DNA from: Candidatus Brocadia sapporoensis
GTDB taxonomy: Bacteria; Planctomycetota; Brocadiia; Brocadiales; Brocadiaceae
DNA length: 32,210 bases
Reading direction: 5' to 3'
Assembly: GCF_001753675.2 (NCBI RefSeq)
Contig: NZ_MJUW02000096.1
Coordinates: 1 to 32,210, forward strand
Shown here: piece by piece, positions 8,798 to 18,125 of the stretch
Layout: each line of letters begins with the position of its first letter
Position numbering within the stretch: position 1 is the stretch's first letter
Position numbers and translations under genes: made by a program
The notes under the pieces: model-generated
Database searches by the model: none
What the model saw: only the letters and a program-made list of their open reading frames with translations
Told to the model about the DNA's origin: nothing

Positions 8798-8824
8798 AGA
8801 TTAAAAAGGCAGATATTGCTGCCT
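8798..8824 (-). terminator. Intrinsic terminator of the UDPGP-type gene
   Basis: AAGGCAG and CTGCCTT form a perfect 7-bp stem around a 6-base loop. On the minus strand the stem is followed by TTTTTAATCTTT. It lies about 40 bases beyond the stop codon of the gene that ends at 8863, which is the right place and orientation for Rho-independent termination. Confidence 0.75.
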
Positions 8825-8862
8825 TGGTTGAACTGTTTTGTATAATACCGTTTCACAGCAAT

Positions 8863-10359
8863 TTATAAAAGTAACTTTCCGTTGAATTGCAGTTGTTTGT
8901 CTACCTTGTTTTTTAACTCCTCTTCATCCATGGCGAAACAAGGGCTGATTTCGATTAAACCAATCACATTACCCCGCACATCGACGGGAATAGAAACACC
9001 GATGTTCCGCAACCATCGTCCAAACTGATTAACCATGTCTTGCCTTGAGGTCTCTGGCGAATTTTCCCCTTCCATATTTTTTATAGGTGAAAACTCGTCT
9101 TCACGCAACACCTCCATAATCACGCTTTTTTTAACGTATTTCAATATATCAAAAATAAAACTCTCGAATTTAATCGCATTATTTTGTTTAGGGTCGATCA
9201 CGTTACCATCTTCATCTAAGTATGGTACCTTTTTTATTGCAGCGTGATATGGGAGAGATTCTCCTGACTGATATACTTTTTCAAGAAAATCGATATTTAT
9301 CATATGAACTGCAATATTTCCGGCATGGTATTTCAGGGTGCCATTCTCATTTTTTTCATACATATCTTTTCGGCTGAGTTCGCTGTATTCAATCATGTGC
9401 AAGTTTCCGTCGATATATACTACAATTCCTACTTTTTCTTCAGGGTCACATTTTTTAACAATTTTCAATGATACCTCAGATGAATTTCTCATATGGTGTC
9501 CAATGAAAACAGGATCAGCTATTTTTACTAAAATGTTATCAACCTGATGATAAAAGATGTTTTTAATGCCACGACGCTTCATGTCGTTAAGGACGTTTTT
9601 TTCCTTAAGGGCCATGAGGGCTCCGCCATGTCCATTCGGGCTCATGATGATATTTGATTTTGAGTCCATCATTACATTCCCTTGCAGATCAACAACGGGT
9701 ACCATGTCTTGCGTAAAAAAGCACACCTGGTGGGAGTTTAATCCAAAAAAATTGTGCACCTTGAAAAAATTCTGCGTTGCGGAATCATTACTTTTACTGG
9801 TCATAATGTACCATGGGATTCTTGTGTTGTATCTCTTTTGAGCCGCAACTATTTTTTCAGCATGGAGTTGAAAAATGCTCTTTCTGGTAATTGGTGTGAT
9901 GAGAAATGTTCCTTTCGGTCCGTTGATTCCTAACCTTGTTCCATCTCCACCAGCAACCGTAAGAATGGCAATTTCTCCTTTTTGTAGAGAGATTTCACCC
10001 GTAAGCTTTGCTTTATGTGCCATTTCCTTTTCCGCATCTTTTTTTGGAAAAGTGATGATAGGCGGGGGAGTTAAGTTGTCTCGGGATGTTCGGGCGGGTT
10101 TCAGAACGGCATCATTAAAAACTTTCTTTATAAGACCAAAATCAATGGTAGACACCTGATCTAAGAGATTCTTCTTTTCTGAAGCAGTTATTTCATTCCA
10201 CCACCGAAAGATATGGATTTGTCCAGCTTCAAAGGCATTTTTAACATGGCGTAGATAGCCTGGATATTCCTTTTCCAAGAGTTCTCTTGTAATGACTTTG
10301 TTATTTACCGGAAAATCTCTGTCGAAATGAGTCGTTTTCATGCGTTCATTTTCCATCAT
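8863..10359 (-). CDS. UDPGP-family nucleotidyltransferase (UTP-sugar-1-phosphate uridylyltransferase, UAP1-like)
   Basis: This 498-residue cytoplasmic enzyme belongs to the eukaryote-like UDPGP type 1 family, which makes UDP-sugars (UDP-GlcNAc or UDP-glucose) from UTP and a sugar 1-phosphate. The nucleotide-binding loop is AGGDGTRLG (136-144), followed by the PKGTF signature (148-152). SPNGHGG (about 245) is the sugar/uridine-binding loop, and the QVDN and ADP.F.G pattern (about 272-288) marks the metal site. The family is seen in eukaryotes and in planctomycetes among bacteria, while most bacteria use GlmU or GalU for these steps. The exact sugar cannot be read with certainty; similarity to UAP1/AGX favours an N-acetylhexosamine. 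The ATG at 10359 has a second ATG right after it. The gene stands alone with its own promoter and terminator and is divergent from the AsmA-like gene. Confidence 0.88.
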   Translation of the reverse strand: MMENERMKTTHFDRDFPVNNKVITRELLEKEYPGYLRHVKNAFEAGQIHIFRWWNEITASEKKNLLDQVSTIDFGLIKKVFNDAVLKPARTSRDNLTPPPIITFPKKDAEKEMAHKAKLTGEISLQKGEIAILTVAGGDGTRLGINGPKGTFLITPITRKSIFQLHAEKIVAAQKRYNTRIPWYIMTSKSNDSATQNFFKVHNFFGLNSHQVCFFTQDMVPVVDLQGNVMMDSKSNIIMSPNGHGGALMALKEKNVLNDMKRRGIKNIFYHQVDNILVKIADPVFIGHHMRNSSEVSLKIVKKCDPEEKVGIVVYIDGNLHMIEYSELSRKDMYEKNENGTLKYHAGNIAVHMINIDFLEKVYQSGESLPYHAAIKKVPYLDEDGNVIDPKQNNAIKFESFIFDILKYVKKSVIMEVLREDEFSPIKNMEGENSPETSRQDMVNQFGRWLRNIGVSIPVDVRGNVIGLIEISPCFAMDEEELKNKVDKQLQFNGKLLL

Positions 10360-10393
10360 ACATCAATAGGATTCAGGAATTTTTGCTTTTTTA

Positions 10394-10422
10394 AGTATGC
10401 CTGAAGGAGCCTTTTACGACAA
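10394..10422 (-). promoter_or_regulatory. Possible promoter of the UDPGP-type gene
   Basis: On the minus strand TTGTCG (10422-10417) and CATACT (10399-10394) are separated by exactly 17 bases. Each matches the sigma-70 consensus at four of six positions. Initiation would be about 28 bases before the ATG at 10359. It is a moderate match only. Confidence 0.35.
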
Positions 10423-10641
10423 CCCAAGTATCGGTAAGTGGATTTAGAATTTTATAATAATGTTTATGTCCTGTCGTGGGAACCGAGTTTGCCGGATACA
10501 TTTATTTTCTGGCATAATGAACGAGCGTGTTTGAATAGTTTCAGAAACTCAGGGTGGGGGTTCGTTTCCCATATGAACGGACCCAAAGGCAATATTATAT
10601 TGTTCATATTATTTACGGACGAAATCCTCATTAAGTACAAG
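10423..10641. other. Intergenic region with an unsupported 68-codon ORF
   Basis: The divergent region between the UDPGP-type and AsmA-like genes contains a GTG-initiated open frame at 10438-10644 (plus). Its product, with WEPSLPDTF and SGWGFVSHMNG segments, resembles no family I know and has no clear ribosome site. The composition resembles intergenic repeat material more than a gene. I do not call it coding. Confidence 0.3.
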
Positions 10642-10650
10642 TGATATAAT
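10642..10650 (+). promoter_or_regulatory. Extended -10 promoter for the AsmA-like gene
   Basis: TGATATAAT is a perfect extended -10 element (TGnTATAAT). No good -35 is present at the usual distance, which extended -10 promoters can tolerate. A leader of about 125 nt would precede the ATG at 10784. Confidence 0.45.
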
Positions 10651-10783
10651 TATAAAAAATTTTTCCGGAACGGCAAGGATTTTCCCATTCAGCTTCTTTA
10701 ACTCTTTTAGAAATTTAAACTTGAAATACCTTTGTAATAACAGTAACCTTAAACATTATTTTGTTTATGGCAAAGGAAGTTAT

Positions 10784-13114
10784 ATGAAAAAAAGCGTGAT
10801 TATTGTTTTGGTTGCGGTTTGTTTTGTGGTAGGAATAGGAGCGTTTGTATATATCTTTGCAAAACGGATAACCTCTGACGAAACGATAAAGAATCGCCTG
10901 CTAGGCATGATGAAAGAGTTTGGAGACACTGAAGTTGATTCTGTGCATATCGATTTTTTGGAAGGGATTACTATTAAAAATTTTTCGTTTGTCGGTACCT
11001 CTGAAGACACACGGGGCAAATCGCTCAAAATTCCCCGCATTGTATTAAAACATGATCCACAAAGCCTTATAAAAGGGCAATTTGTTGTTAATAATGCCAT
11101 TGTTATTGCGCCAGAGTTAACGGTTGAAAAGCCAACCGATATTTGGTCTCTCCTGAATACCATAAAGGCGCATTTTGATGAGGTGGGAATACCGCCTTAT
11201 GTAAATGTTTTGCGGCAGGGTATCGAAATCAGAGATTTGAAGATACATATCAAGGAAGACCCGCAGACATCTGGCCAGGAAATTAAATTGTCAGGCATCG
11301 ATATCGTATCCCTACCATACGCGGGCTCTTTCAAAGACATTATCATCAAAGGAAGCGTTGATGACGAATTTCTGGGGAATTATTCATTTGCAATGAAACT
11401 TTTCCCTGAAATTCCTCGTCTCGATATTAAAGCTTACGCAAATAACGTCATGATGAACGAGAGGTTTTGTAGCAAATTTCCTTACCTAGGCAAGATGTTG
11501 TGGGAAAAATATCAACCGGAGGGAAGGGTCAGTGCCTTCTGTAATGCCCGTTTTGATAACAAGGATAAGCAGGAAAAGATGGATTACATTGTCAGTGTTA
11601 ATCTTAATGGGCTGAAGGGTATGTATCAATATTTGCCGGTATCGGTTCAAGATGTGAATGGCGAGTTAGAATTGAACCCGGCAAAGATATATCTGAGAAG
11701 AATTACCGCGTATGTCAAATGCGGAGAATCTACTTCTCAGGCCGAATTAAGCGGAGAGTTCGATCTTTACGGGCCAAGAAAGACCTTTGCATTGAAGATT
11801 GCCAATCTCTTTATGGATCAGGAACTTTTAAAAAAAATACCTGATATCGATGTACAGGTGTGCTCAAAGATACAGCCAACGGGCATGATGGATCTGACAT
11901 TCCAGTATAATGAAGGAGAGAACCAGAAACGGGATTATTATTTGAGTGCGAATGGCAAAGGCCTGGAGGTGAGACTTAAAGACTTTCCCCTGCCTATTTC
12001 ATATGTGACCGGAGACTTCAATCTCGCCAATGATATTGCGGTCTTTAAAAATGCCAGCGGTTTTATAGAATGTGGGGATCAGTCCATTTTTACAGAAATG
12101 AATGGTGTGTATGATACGAATAAGAGTCGAAAGATATTTCATTTCTATTCCCCAAGTGTATCGATAACAGAATCCTTTTTAAAAAATCTGCCCAATAAAA
12201 TGCTTGGAGAAAAGATTTGGACGCATCTGCAGCCGGCCGGTAAGATAGAAATCAGTGGCGATTTCCAGGACTTTCTTGAACAAAAGGATTTCAATTATGC
12301 CATGGCGGTTGAACTTAAGGGTTGTGAGGTTCTTGCAGGTACATATAAGATCCCTCTATGGGGGATGGAAGGAAGACTCGAGTTCTGCAATGCGGGAATC
12401 GTGGGCAAACATATCAGTGCCCGATGCTGTGGCGGACAGGTAGTAGGGAATTTCATTTTTAAGACAGACATCGATCCGAATCAATACGAAGGAGAAGTGA
12501 TTTTTTCAAGGATTACACTTGAAGAACTATCCCGTAAAATTGGAAAGAAGGAGAATGCCTTATCTGGGTTACTATATGGAAATATTAAATTCCATGGGAA
12601 TGGCACAGATCCTAAAAGTTTTTGTGCCGAGGGAAAAATCAATGTAGACGAAGGATATCTTTCTGATGTGCCTATTATTCTAAATATTTTTAATGTTCTT
12701 AACCTCAGTTTACCAAAAAAAGAAAGTTTTCATAGTGCAAAGGTAAGGCTTGATGTAAAAGACGGCATTATCCATATTGATGAAGGGATGGTTTCCAGCG
12801 ATACGGTTGAAATTAGTGGGCATGGGGATATTCATTTTAATGGAGATGTTCGTTTAGAGGCAGCTGCCGCATTTAATAAAGGTTTTTTTTCTCAACTCCC
12901 TATTGTGGGGAGATTTTTTGATTTGGTTGTAGGCGGTGTGCGAAAACAATTAACCATGGTAGAGGTCAGGGGCACGTTTTCGAATCCAGAAATTCATTCA
13001 GTACCTTTTAAACCACTCACCAGGTCTATAGAAAGTTTGTTTGAAATATTGCCAAAACATGAACCAAACACGACTTCGGATGGCGAAAAGAAGTCGGAGG
13101 CAAGGGGGTTGTAG
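10784..13114 (+). CDS. AsmA-like envelope protein
   Basis: The product (776 residues from this ATG) has one N-terminal membrane anchor at about 4-27 and a long beta-rich remainder, the build of AsmA/YhdP/TamB-type proteins that sit in the inner membrane and span the periplasm. The C-terminal part (about 600-750), with LSGLLYGNIKFHGNGTD, repeated VDEG-type turns and a conserved LPIVGRFFDLVVGG segment, resembles the AsmA-like C-terminal domain. I chose the ATG at 10784 because GGAAG precedes it by about 4 bases and the signal-anchor starts there; a TTG at 10721 would add 21 residues without a membrane role. Family members help move phospholipid to the outer membrane or influence its assembly; that role here is inferred. 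The stop codon is followed within 8 bases by the start of a decayed acyl-CoA synthetase gene, once probably co-transcribed. Confidence 0.75.
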   Translation: MKKSVIIVLVAVCFVVGIGAFVYIFAKRITSDETIKNRLLGMMKEFGDTEVDSVHIDFLEGITIKNFSFVGTSEDTRGKSLKIPRIVLKHDPQSLIKGQFVVNNAIVIAPELTVEKPTDIWSLLNTIKAHFDEVGIPPYVNVLRQGIEIRDLKIHIKEDPQTSGQEIKLSGIDIVSLPYAGSFKDIIIKGSVDDEFLGNYSFAMKLFPEIPRLDIKAYANNVMMNERFCSKFPYLGKMLWEKYQPEGRVSAFCNARFDNKDKQEKMDYIVSVNLNGLKGMYQYLPVSVQDVNGELELNPAKIYLRRITAYVKCGESTSQAELSGEFDLYGPRKTFALKIANLFMDQELLKKIPDIDVQVCSKIQPTGMMDLTFQYNEGENQKRDYYLSANGKGLEVRLKDFPLPISYVTGDFNLANDIAVFKNASGFIECGDQSIFTEMNGVYDTNKSRKIFHFYSPSVSITESFLKNLPNKMLGEKIWTHLQPAGKIEISGDFQDFLEQKDFNYAMAVELKGCEVLAGTYKIPLWGMEGRLEFCNAGIVGKHISARCCGGQVVGNFIFKTDIDPNQYEGEVIFSRITLEELSRKIGKKENALSGLLYGNIKFHGNGTDPKSFCAEGKINVDEGYLSDVPIILNIFNVLNLSLPKKESFHSAKVRLDVKDGIIHIDEGMVSSDTVEISGHGDIHFNGDVRLEAAAAFNKGFFSQLPIVGRFFDLVVGGVRKQLTMVEVRGTFSNPEIHSVPFKPLTRSIESLFEILPKHEPNTTSDGEKKSEARGL

Positions 13115-13121
13115 GGAATCG

Positions 13122-13600
13122 ATGTTAGAACACTTCTTTTCACCAGACACCGTTGCTGTCGTCGGAGCCACCCCTGAAGCAGGGAAGGTGGGGCACGGTT
13201 TATTCAAAAATTTGATTACTTGCGGATACGGAGCGAAAGTCTATCACGTAATTCTAAGTCGGGCAATATTCTGGGAATCAGGGCATACCAAGCCTCCGTG
13301 AAATTAAAGATGCTATTAATCTTGCTGTAATTGTTGTTCCTGTCTCCCCTCTTTTTACAATAATGAATCAATGCCATAATCATGGCATTGATTCATTGTT
13401 GTTATCAGCGCCGGCTTTGAAGAGAATGGTATTGAGGGAGTAGCGGGGGGACGAGAATTATCCGGAAGACCAAACGATATTCAAACCGGGGGCTTTTTGC
13501 ACTTCAGTTCTGGACCAATGGGAGATATCCAGATTTTTTGAATGGCGTAGTTGTTTCTGGTAAAATACTCCACGTACATTATCGGGGTACTGTCTAGACG
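13122..13600 (+). pseudogene. Remnant of an NDP-forming acyl-CoA synthetase (CoA-binding domain)
   Basis: The first 40 codons from the ATG at 13122 read as the CoA-binding domain of ADP-forming acetate/acyl-CoA ligases, with FFSPDTVAVVGATPEAGKVG followed by a GLFKNLITCGYGAKVYHV segment. After about 13250 the frame is lost. Other frames give NSKSGNILGIRAYQ, then REIKDAINLAVIVVPVSPL and the NQCHNHGIDSL region, all in the order expected for the family (VYPVNP...I.G...Y.S...I...VDLAVI.VP). Beyond about 13,450 recognisable sequence fades. Nearly the whole enzyme (usually about 700 residues) is gone. The intact enzyme interconverts acyl-CoA and acid with ATP synthesis. The remnant contains the long hairpin at 13357-13402. 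Confidence 0.75.
13357..13402. repeat. Long near-perfect inverted repeat (21-bp stem, 4-base loop)
   Basis: The arms 13362-13377 and 13382-13397 are perfect 16-bp reverse complements around the loop AATC. The match extends outward by five more pairs (13357-13361 with 13398-13402), of which one is T/G. There is no T-tract after it, so it is not a standard terminator. It lies inside the acyl-CoA synthetase remnant. Confidence 0.85.
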
Positions 13601-13691
13601 ATATTGAAAAGAACAGGATGAAAATGTTGCCTGGTGAATTCGTTAATATCCCTAATATTTACCTGATGTGATTTCTAACTAAGGAGTTTAT

Positions 13692-15563
13692 ATGCTTAAG
13701 AGTTTCAAAAAAATATCGTTTAAAATACCAAAGAAATTTTCTGCCTGGCATATCATTATTGCCTTTGGTTTTTTTATTCTGCTCCAGATGTATTTAATGA
13801 ACCCCGGCGTGAGAGATATCACATACAGTGAGTTCAAAAAAATGGTTAAAGAAGGTAATGTCCTGGAATGCCATATTTCCCATATGACGATTCGTGGTAA
13901 ACTACGTGAGATGGCGCGTGGTTCCACGAAAAATGCCGCTTTTGTTACCACGCGCGTTGAAGACCCTGACTTGGTGAAGGACTTGGAATCTATGGGGGTG
14001 AGATATGCAGGGCATTATGAGAATCCGTGGCTGCGGACGTTCTTTTTTTCCTGGGTAATGCCCTTGTTAATCTTATTTGTGATCTGGCGTTTTGTGTTTA
14101 AACGGTTTGGTCCTGCAAGCAGTATTATGACATTTGGGAAAAGCAAAGGTCGTCTCTATGCGCAGGAAGACCTGAATGTAACCTTCGATGACGTGGCAGG
14201 CATAGACGAGGCCAAAGAGGAACTGCAAGAGATTATTGAATTTTTAAAGACGCCTGAAAAATTTCGCGCCCTGGGTGGGAAAATACCAAAGGGCGTCTTG
14301 CTTGTCGGTGCCCCAGGAACAGGGAAAACCCTCCTGGCAAAAGCTGTGGCAGGCGAGGCCGGAGTGCCTTTTTTTAATATGAGTGGCTCAGAATTCGTTG
14401 AGATGTTTGTTGGGGTGGGCGCTGCTCGAGTGAGAGATTTGTTTAATCAGGCGGACCAGAAGGCGCCTTGTATTATCTTTATAGACGAACTTGATGCGCT
14501 TGGCAAGGCACGTGGCGCAAATCCTATGGGTGGACACGATGAGCGGGAGCAGACTTTAAACCAGTTGCTGGTCGAGATGGATGGCTTTGACTCTAATAAA
14601 GGAGTGATCATTATGGGAGCAACAAATCGCCCGGAGATGTTAGACTCTGCGCTTTTAAGACCTGGCAGGTTTGATCGTCAGGTGGTTGTGGATCGGCCAG
14701 ATCTCCACGGTCGCGAGGCGATACTGAAGGTGCACGTAAAGGACGTGAAGTTGGAAAAAGAGATTAATTTGCATTCGGTTGCAGCGATGACTCCTGGATT
14801 TGTTGGCGCAGACCTTGCAAACCTCGTCAACGAAGCTGCCCTGCTTGCGGCCAGGAGAAATAAGAAGGCCGTCGGTATGCCAGAATTTGAGGAGGCAATT
14901 GACCGCCTTATGGCAGGTCTCGAAAAGAAGAAACGTCTGATGAATAAAAAGGAGAAGGAGATCGTTGCCCATCATGAATCAGGTCATGCCCTGGTTGCAT
15001 GTTCTGTGCCACATGCAGATCCTGTACGTAAGATATCAATGATACCCCGTGGTATTGGGGCACTGGGGTATACCCTGCAAAAACCTACAGAAGACCGATA
15101 CCTTATGACCAAGGCGGAGCTTCTTGACCGGATTGCAATCCTGCTTGGAGGCAGAGTCGCAGAGGAGGTTATTTTTAATGAAATATCAACAGGAGCACAG
15201 AATGATTTGGAAAAAGCAACAGAAATTGCCAAATTAATGGTTAAAGAATATGGTATGAGCGAGAAGATGGGGCTGGTAACCTTCGAGCAAGGCGACCGGC
15301 CGCTCTTTCTGAGCGGAGGATTTGCTGCGGGTAAGGAATATAGTGAGGAAACAGCACGGGAAATAGACCTGGAGATTAAGAAGATAATAGACGAATCGTT
15401 TTGCCGCGTAAAAGCATTGTTAATAGAAAAAAAAGATATCTTACAAGGCATGGCTAAAAAACTGATGGAAGATGAGGTTATCGAGGGAGAAGATCTGAAA
15501 AAACTCCTGGAGGAGCTTCACAAGTCCAACGGGAAAAATGTGTCTGCTACTCAGGCTTCTTGA
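13692..15563 (+). CDS. ftsH: ATP-dependent zinc metalloprotease FtsH
   Basis: FtsH is a membrane-anchored hexameric AAA+ protease that pulls out and degrades damaged membrane proteins and selected soluble ones. The 623-residue protein has a first membrane segment at about 18-36, a short periplasmic part, and a second segment at about 114-134. The AAA domain carries Walker A GAPGTGKT (206-213), Walker B IIFIDE (261-266) and the second region of homology ending in RPGRFDR (323-329). The zinc site is H428-E-S-G-H432, with a third ligand expected from the Asp in [11 protein letters not shown]. All catalytic residues are present. The ATG has an ideal AAGGAG site at 13681-13686. Lon follows 190 bases later on the same strand, so the two quality-control proteases may be co-regulated. 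Confidence 0.96.
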   Translation: MLKSFKKISFKIPKKFSAWHIIIAFGFFILLQMYLMNPGVRDITYSEFKKMVKEGNVLECHISHMTIRGKLREMARGSTKNAAFVTTRVEDPDLVKDLESMGVRYAGHYENPWLRTFFFSWVMPLLILFVIWRFVFKRFGPASSIMTFGKSKGRLYAQEDLNVTFDDVAGIDEAKEELQEIIEFLKTPEKFRALGGKIPKGVLLVGAPGTGKTLLAKAVAGEAGVPFFNMSGSEFVEMFVGVGAARVRDLFNQADQKAPCIIFIDELDALGKARGANPMGGHDEREQTLNQLLVEMDGFDSNKGVIIMGATNRPEMLDSALLRPGRFDRQVVVDRPDLHGREAILKVHVKDVKLEKEINLHSVAAMTPGFVGADLANLVNEAALLAARRNKKAVGMPEFEEAIDRLMAGLEKKKRLMNKKEKEIVAHHESGHALVACSVPHADPVRKISMIPRGIGALGYTLQKPTEDRYLMTKAELLDRIAILLGGRVAEEVIFNEISTGAQNDLEKATEIAKLMVKEYGMSEKMGLVTFEQGDRPLFLSGGFAAGKEYSEETAREIDLEIKKIIDESFCRVKALLIEKKDILQGMAKKLMEDEVIEGEDLKKLLEELHKSNGKNVSATQAS

Positions 15564-15755
15564 ATCACTTTTTAAGAAGTTGTCTGAATTCCAGCCGGAT
15601 CGGCTGGGCATGTTCAGGTAGCGGTGGGCCAAGTTCCGCTACCAGGACGACGAAAAACACTGCTGATTTGGTTGAGCAGGCAAGCAGGTCGCTCTATACA
15701 GAAAAGGTGGCAAAAAACGTATGAGAAGGAATAAGTGTAACACGGAATTAAAATA
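15564..15755 (+). other. FtsH-Lon spacer with two stable hairpins
   Basis: No gene is seen here. Two compact inverted repeats occur close together: CCAGCCG-GAT-CGGCTGG at 15592-15608, and GGTAGCGG/CCGCTACC around an 11-base loop at 15618-15644. Neither is followed by a T-tract. They could be a structured leader of the lon mRNA, an RNA-processing site, or part of a small RNA. No strong Shine-Dalgarno sequence lies directly before the lon ATG. Confidence 0.4.
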
Positions 15756-18107
15756 ATGAAGAAGGCATCATTTTCTGTTCATAAACAGAGCGACGAAGCA
15801 CTGCCGGAAATTATTGCCATCGTTCCTATAAAGAATGATGTTGTTTTTCCGCAGTTGATTCTTCCGCTTGAGATAACAGGAGAAGGATTGATAAAGGCAA
15901 TAAATGAGGCTATTGCCAAAAATGAATTTATTGGCATCGTGGCATTAAGGTATGATATTGATTTGCCCGAACCAACAGACTTTTATGAGGTTGGAACAGC
16001 CGCAAAGATTGTCAAGGTATCAGAAGCTACTTCGGGTAATATAAAAATCCTTATAGAAGGTGTTGCGCGGATCAAGGTCACAGAATATACGCAAACAGCA
16101 CCCTATTATAAGGCACGGGTGGAAGAGCTTCGTGTATTTACAGAAAAAACCGAAACGGTCGATGTCCTTGTGCAGGGTGTTATAACGCTTTTTAAACTGA
16201 GTGCTATGCTGGGAAAAACCTTACCCAAAGACGTTGTCTCTATGATTGACACCATTAATAATCCATCCGTACTGGCAGACCTGACAGCGATTTATTTAGA
16301 ATTGCCGGTGAGCGAAAAGCAGAAATTGCTGGAAATGATCGACCCCAAGAAACGATTGAGGGTTGTATTTCAGTATCTGAATAAGGAAATTCAATTAACA
16401 GAGGTCAGGGAAAAAATTAACGAAGAAGTTGCCAAAGAAATGTCAAAGACCCAACGGGAGTACTTCTTAAGAGAGCAGCTAAGGGCTATTCAAAAGGAGT
16501 TGGGTCAAGATGACCCCCATATGGAGGAAATTAATAAGCTGGAAGAAAAGATTCAAGAAGCGAAAATGCCTAAGGAGGTAGAAATGGTGGCAGTAAAAGA
16601 ATTAGAGAGGTTAAGAGACATTAATCCTGCATCGGCTGAATATCCTGTTTCCCGAACGTACCTGGATTATCTTATTAATATTCCCTGGAACAAAGGGACG
16701 ATCGACAATCTGGAAATCAGCCAGGCAGCGCAGATTCTGGATGAAGACCACTATGGCTTGGAAAAGGTGAAAGCTCGCATTCTTGAGTTTCTGTCTGTGT
16801 GCAAACTAAAGGAAAAACTGAAAGGCCCTATTCTCTGCTTTTGTGGTCCTCCTGGCACCGGGAAAACGTCCCTGGGAAAATCGATTGCACGGGCATTGGG
16901 CAGAAAGTTTATCCGTATCTCTTTGGGAGGCATTCGTGATGAAGCTGAGATTCGGGGACACCGTCGTACATATGTAGGTGCATTACCCGGACGGATCATT
17001 CAGGAAATCTGCCGTGCGGGGTCAAACAACCCGGTGTTCATGCTCGACGAAATTGATAAAATTGGCGATGATTTCAGGGGCGATCCTGCATCATCCTTGC
17101 TGGAAGTCTTAGATCCGGAACAGAATTTCAGTTTTGTTGATCATTATATTGATGTTGCCTTTGACCTTTCCCATGTTTTGTTTATCACAACGGCTAATAT
17201 TCTTGATACCGTTCACACTGCACTACGAGATCGCATGGAGGTTCTCTATCTTCCCGGGTACAGTGAAGACGAAAAATTACGAATAGCGTACCAGTTTTTG
17301 ATTCCAAAACAACTGAGAGAAAACGGACTGGAAGACCAGCCTGTCACATTTCAGAACCAGTCTGTTTATAAAATCATTCGTGAACATACAAGAGAGGCGG
17401 GATTAAGAAACCTGGAGCGGGAGATTGCATCGATTTGCAGAAAGGTCGCCAAAGAGATTGTTGCCGGCGAACAGATTACCAATGAGATACGGCCGGAAAT
17501 CGTGGAAAAATTTCTTGGGCCACGAAAATTTTTCTACCAGGTTGCGGAGGAGGAAGATCGGATTGGGGTTGCTATCGGCCTTGCCTGGACCGAGACAGGC
17601 GGAGACATTATCTTTGTAGAGGCATCCCGCATGAAGGGGGAAAAAGAGCTGACTCTTACCGGACAACTCGGTGAGGTTATGCAGGAATCAGCGATTGCTG
17701 CACTCAGTTATGTCCGCAGTAATGCAAAACGGCTGGGTATTGATGAAAATTTTTACAACACATCTGATATCCATATTCATGTTCCCTCCGGAGCAATACC
17801 GAAAGACGGGCCTTCGGCTGGGATTGCGATGTGTATGGCGTTGATTTCATTGTTGACAGAAAGGCGTGCGAAAAGAGAGGTTGCGCTTACCGGAGAAATT
17901 ACCTTAACGGGCAACGTATTGCCTGTAGGTGGGGTAAAGGAAAAAGTGCTTGCGGCAATAAGGGCAGGGGTGAAGGCGATCGTGCTGCCGGCAAAAAATA
18001 AGGATGATTATGAAGAAATTGACAAAGAAATCCGCAACAAGATCCAATGCTCTTATATTCAAAAGGTCGACGACGCTATAGATTTGGTACTCATTCAAAA
18101 ATCATAA
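15756..18107 (+). CDS. lon: ATP-dependent protease Lon
   Basis: Lon is a soluble AAA+ serine protease that destroys misfolded and regulatory proteins. The 783 residues have the normal bacterial LonA layout: an N-terminal substrate-binding domain (about 18-205), a coiled linker (about 210-300), the AAA module with Walker A GPPGTGKT (364-371) and Walker B FMLDEID (428-434), and the C-terminal protease domain. The catalytic pair is S687 in KDGPSAG and K730 in GGVKEK, 43 residues apart as in E. coli Lon. Nothing is missing. The gene lies between ftsH and a universal stress protein gene that starts 18 bases after the lon stop, which suggests a stress-related operon. No heat-shock promoter such as CIRCE was found upstream. 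Confidence 0.97.
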   Translation: MKKASFSVHKQSDEALPEIIAIVPIKNDVVFPQLILPLEITGEGLIKAINEAIAKNEFIGIVALRYDIDLPEPTDFYEVGTAAKIVKVSEATSGNIKILIEGVARIKVTEYTQTAPYYKARVEELRVFTEKTETVDVLVQGVITLFKLSAMLGKTLPKDVVSMIDTINNPSVLADLTAIYLELPVSEKQKLLEMIDPKKRLRVVFQYLNKEIQLTEVREKINEEVAKEMSKTQREYFLREQLRAIQKELGQDDPHMEEINKLEEKIQEAKMPKEVEMVAVKELERLRDINPASAEYPVSRTYLDYLINIPWNKGTIDNLEISQAAQILDEDHYGLEKVKARILEFLSVCKLKEKLKGPILCFCGPPGTGKTSLGKSIARALGRKFIRISLGGIRDEAEIRGHRRTYVGALPGRIIQEICRAGSNNPVFMLDEIDKIGDDFRGDPASSLLEVLDPEQNFSFVDHYIDVAFDLSHVLFITTANILDTVHTALRDRMEVLYLPGYSEDEKLRIAYQFLIPKQLRENGLEDQPVTFQNQSVYKIIREHTREAGLRNLEREIASICRKVAKEIVAGEQITNEIRPEIVEKFLGPRKFFYQVAEEEDRIGVAIGLAWTETGGDIIFVEASRMKGEKELTLTGQLGEVMQESAIAALSYVRSNAKRLGIDENFYNTSDIHIHVPSGAIPKDGPSAGIAMCMALISLLTERRAKREVALTGEITLTGNVLPVGGVKEKVLAAIRAGVKAIVLPAKNKDDYEEIDKEIRNKIQCSYIQKVDDAIDLVLIQKS

Positions 18108-18125
18108 AAGAAGGGAGGAAGACGC

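Noticed and set aside
10438-10644. A 68-codon open frame in the divergent region
   Set aside because: It has no ribosome site and no family resemblance, and it overlaps the extended -10 promoter of the next gene.
15564-15755. Weak resemblance of a frame (PDRLGMFR) to the end of RimO/MiaB radical SAM proteins
   Set aside because: Only about eight residues agree, a stop follows at once and the remaining family motifs cannot be followed.
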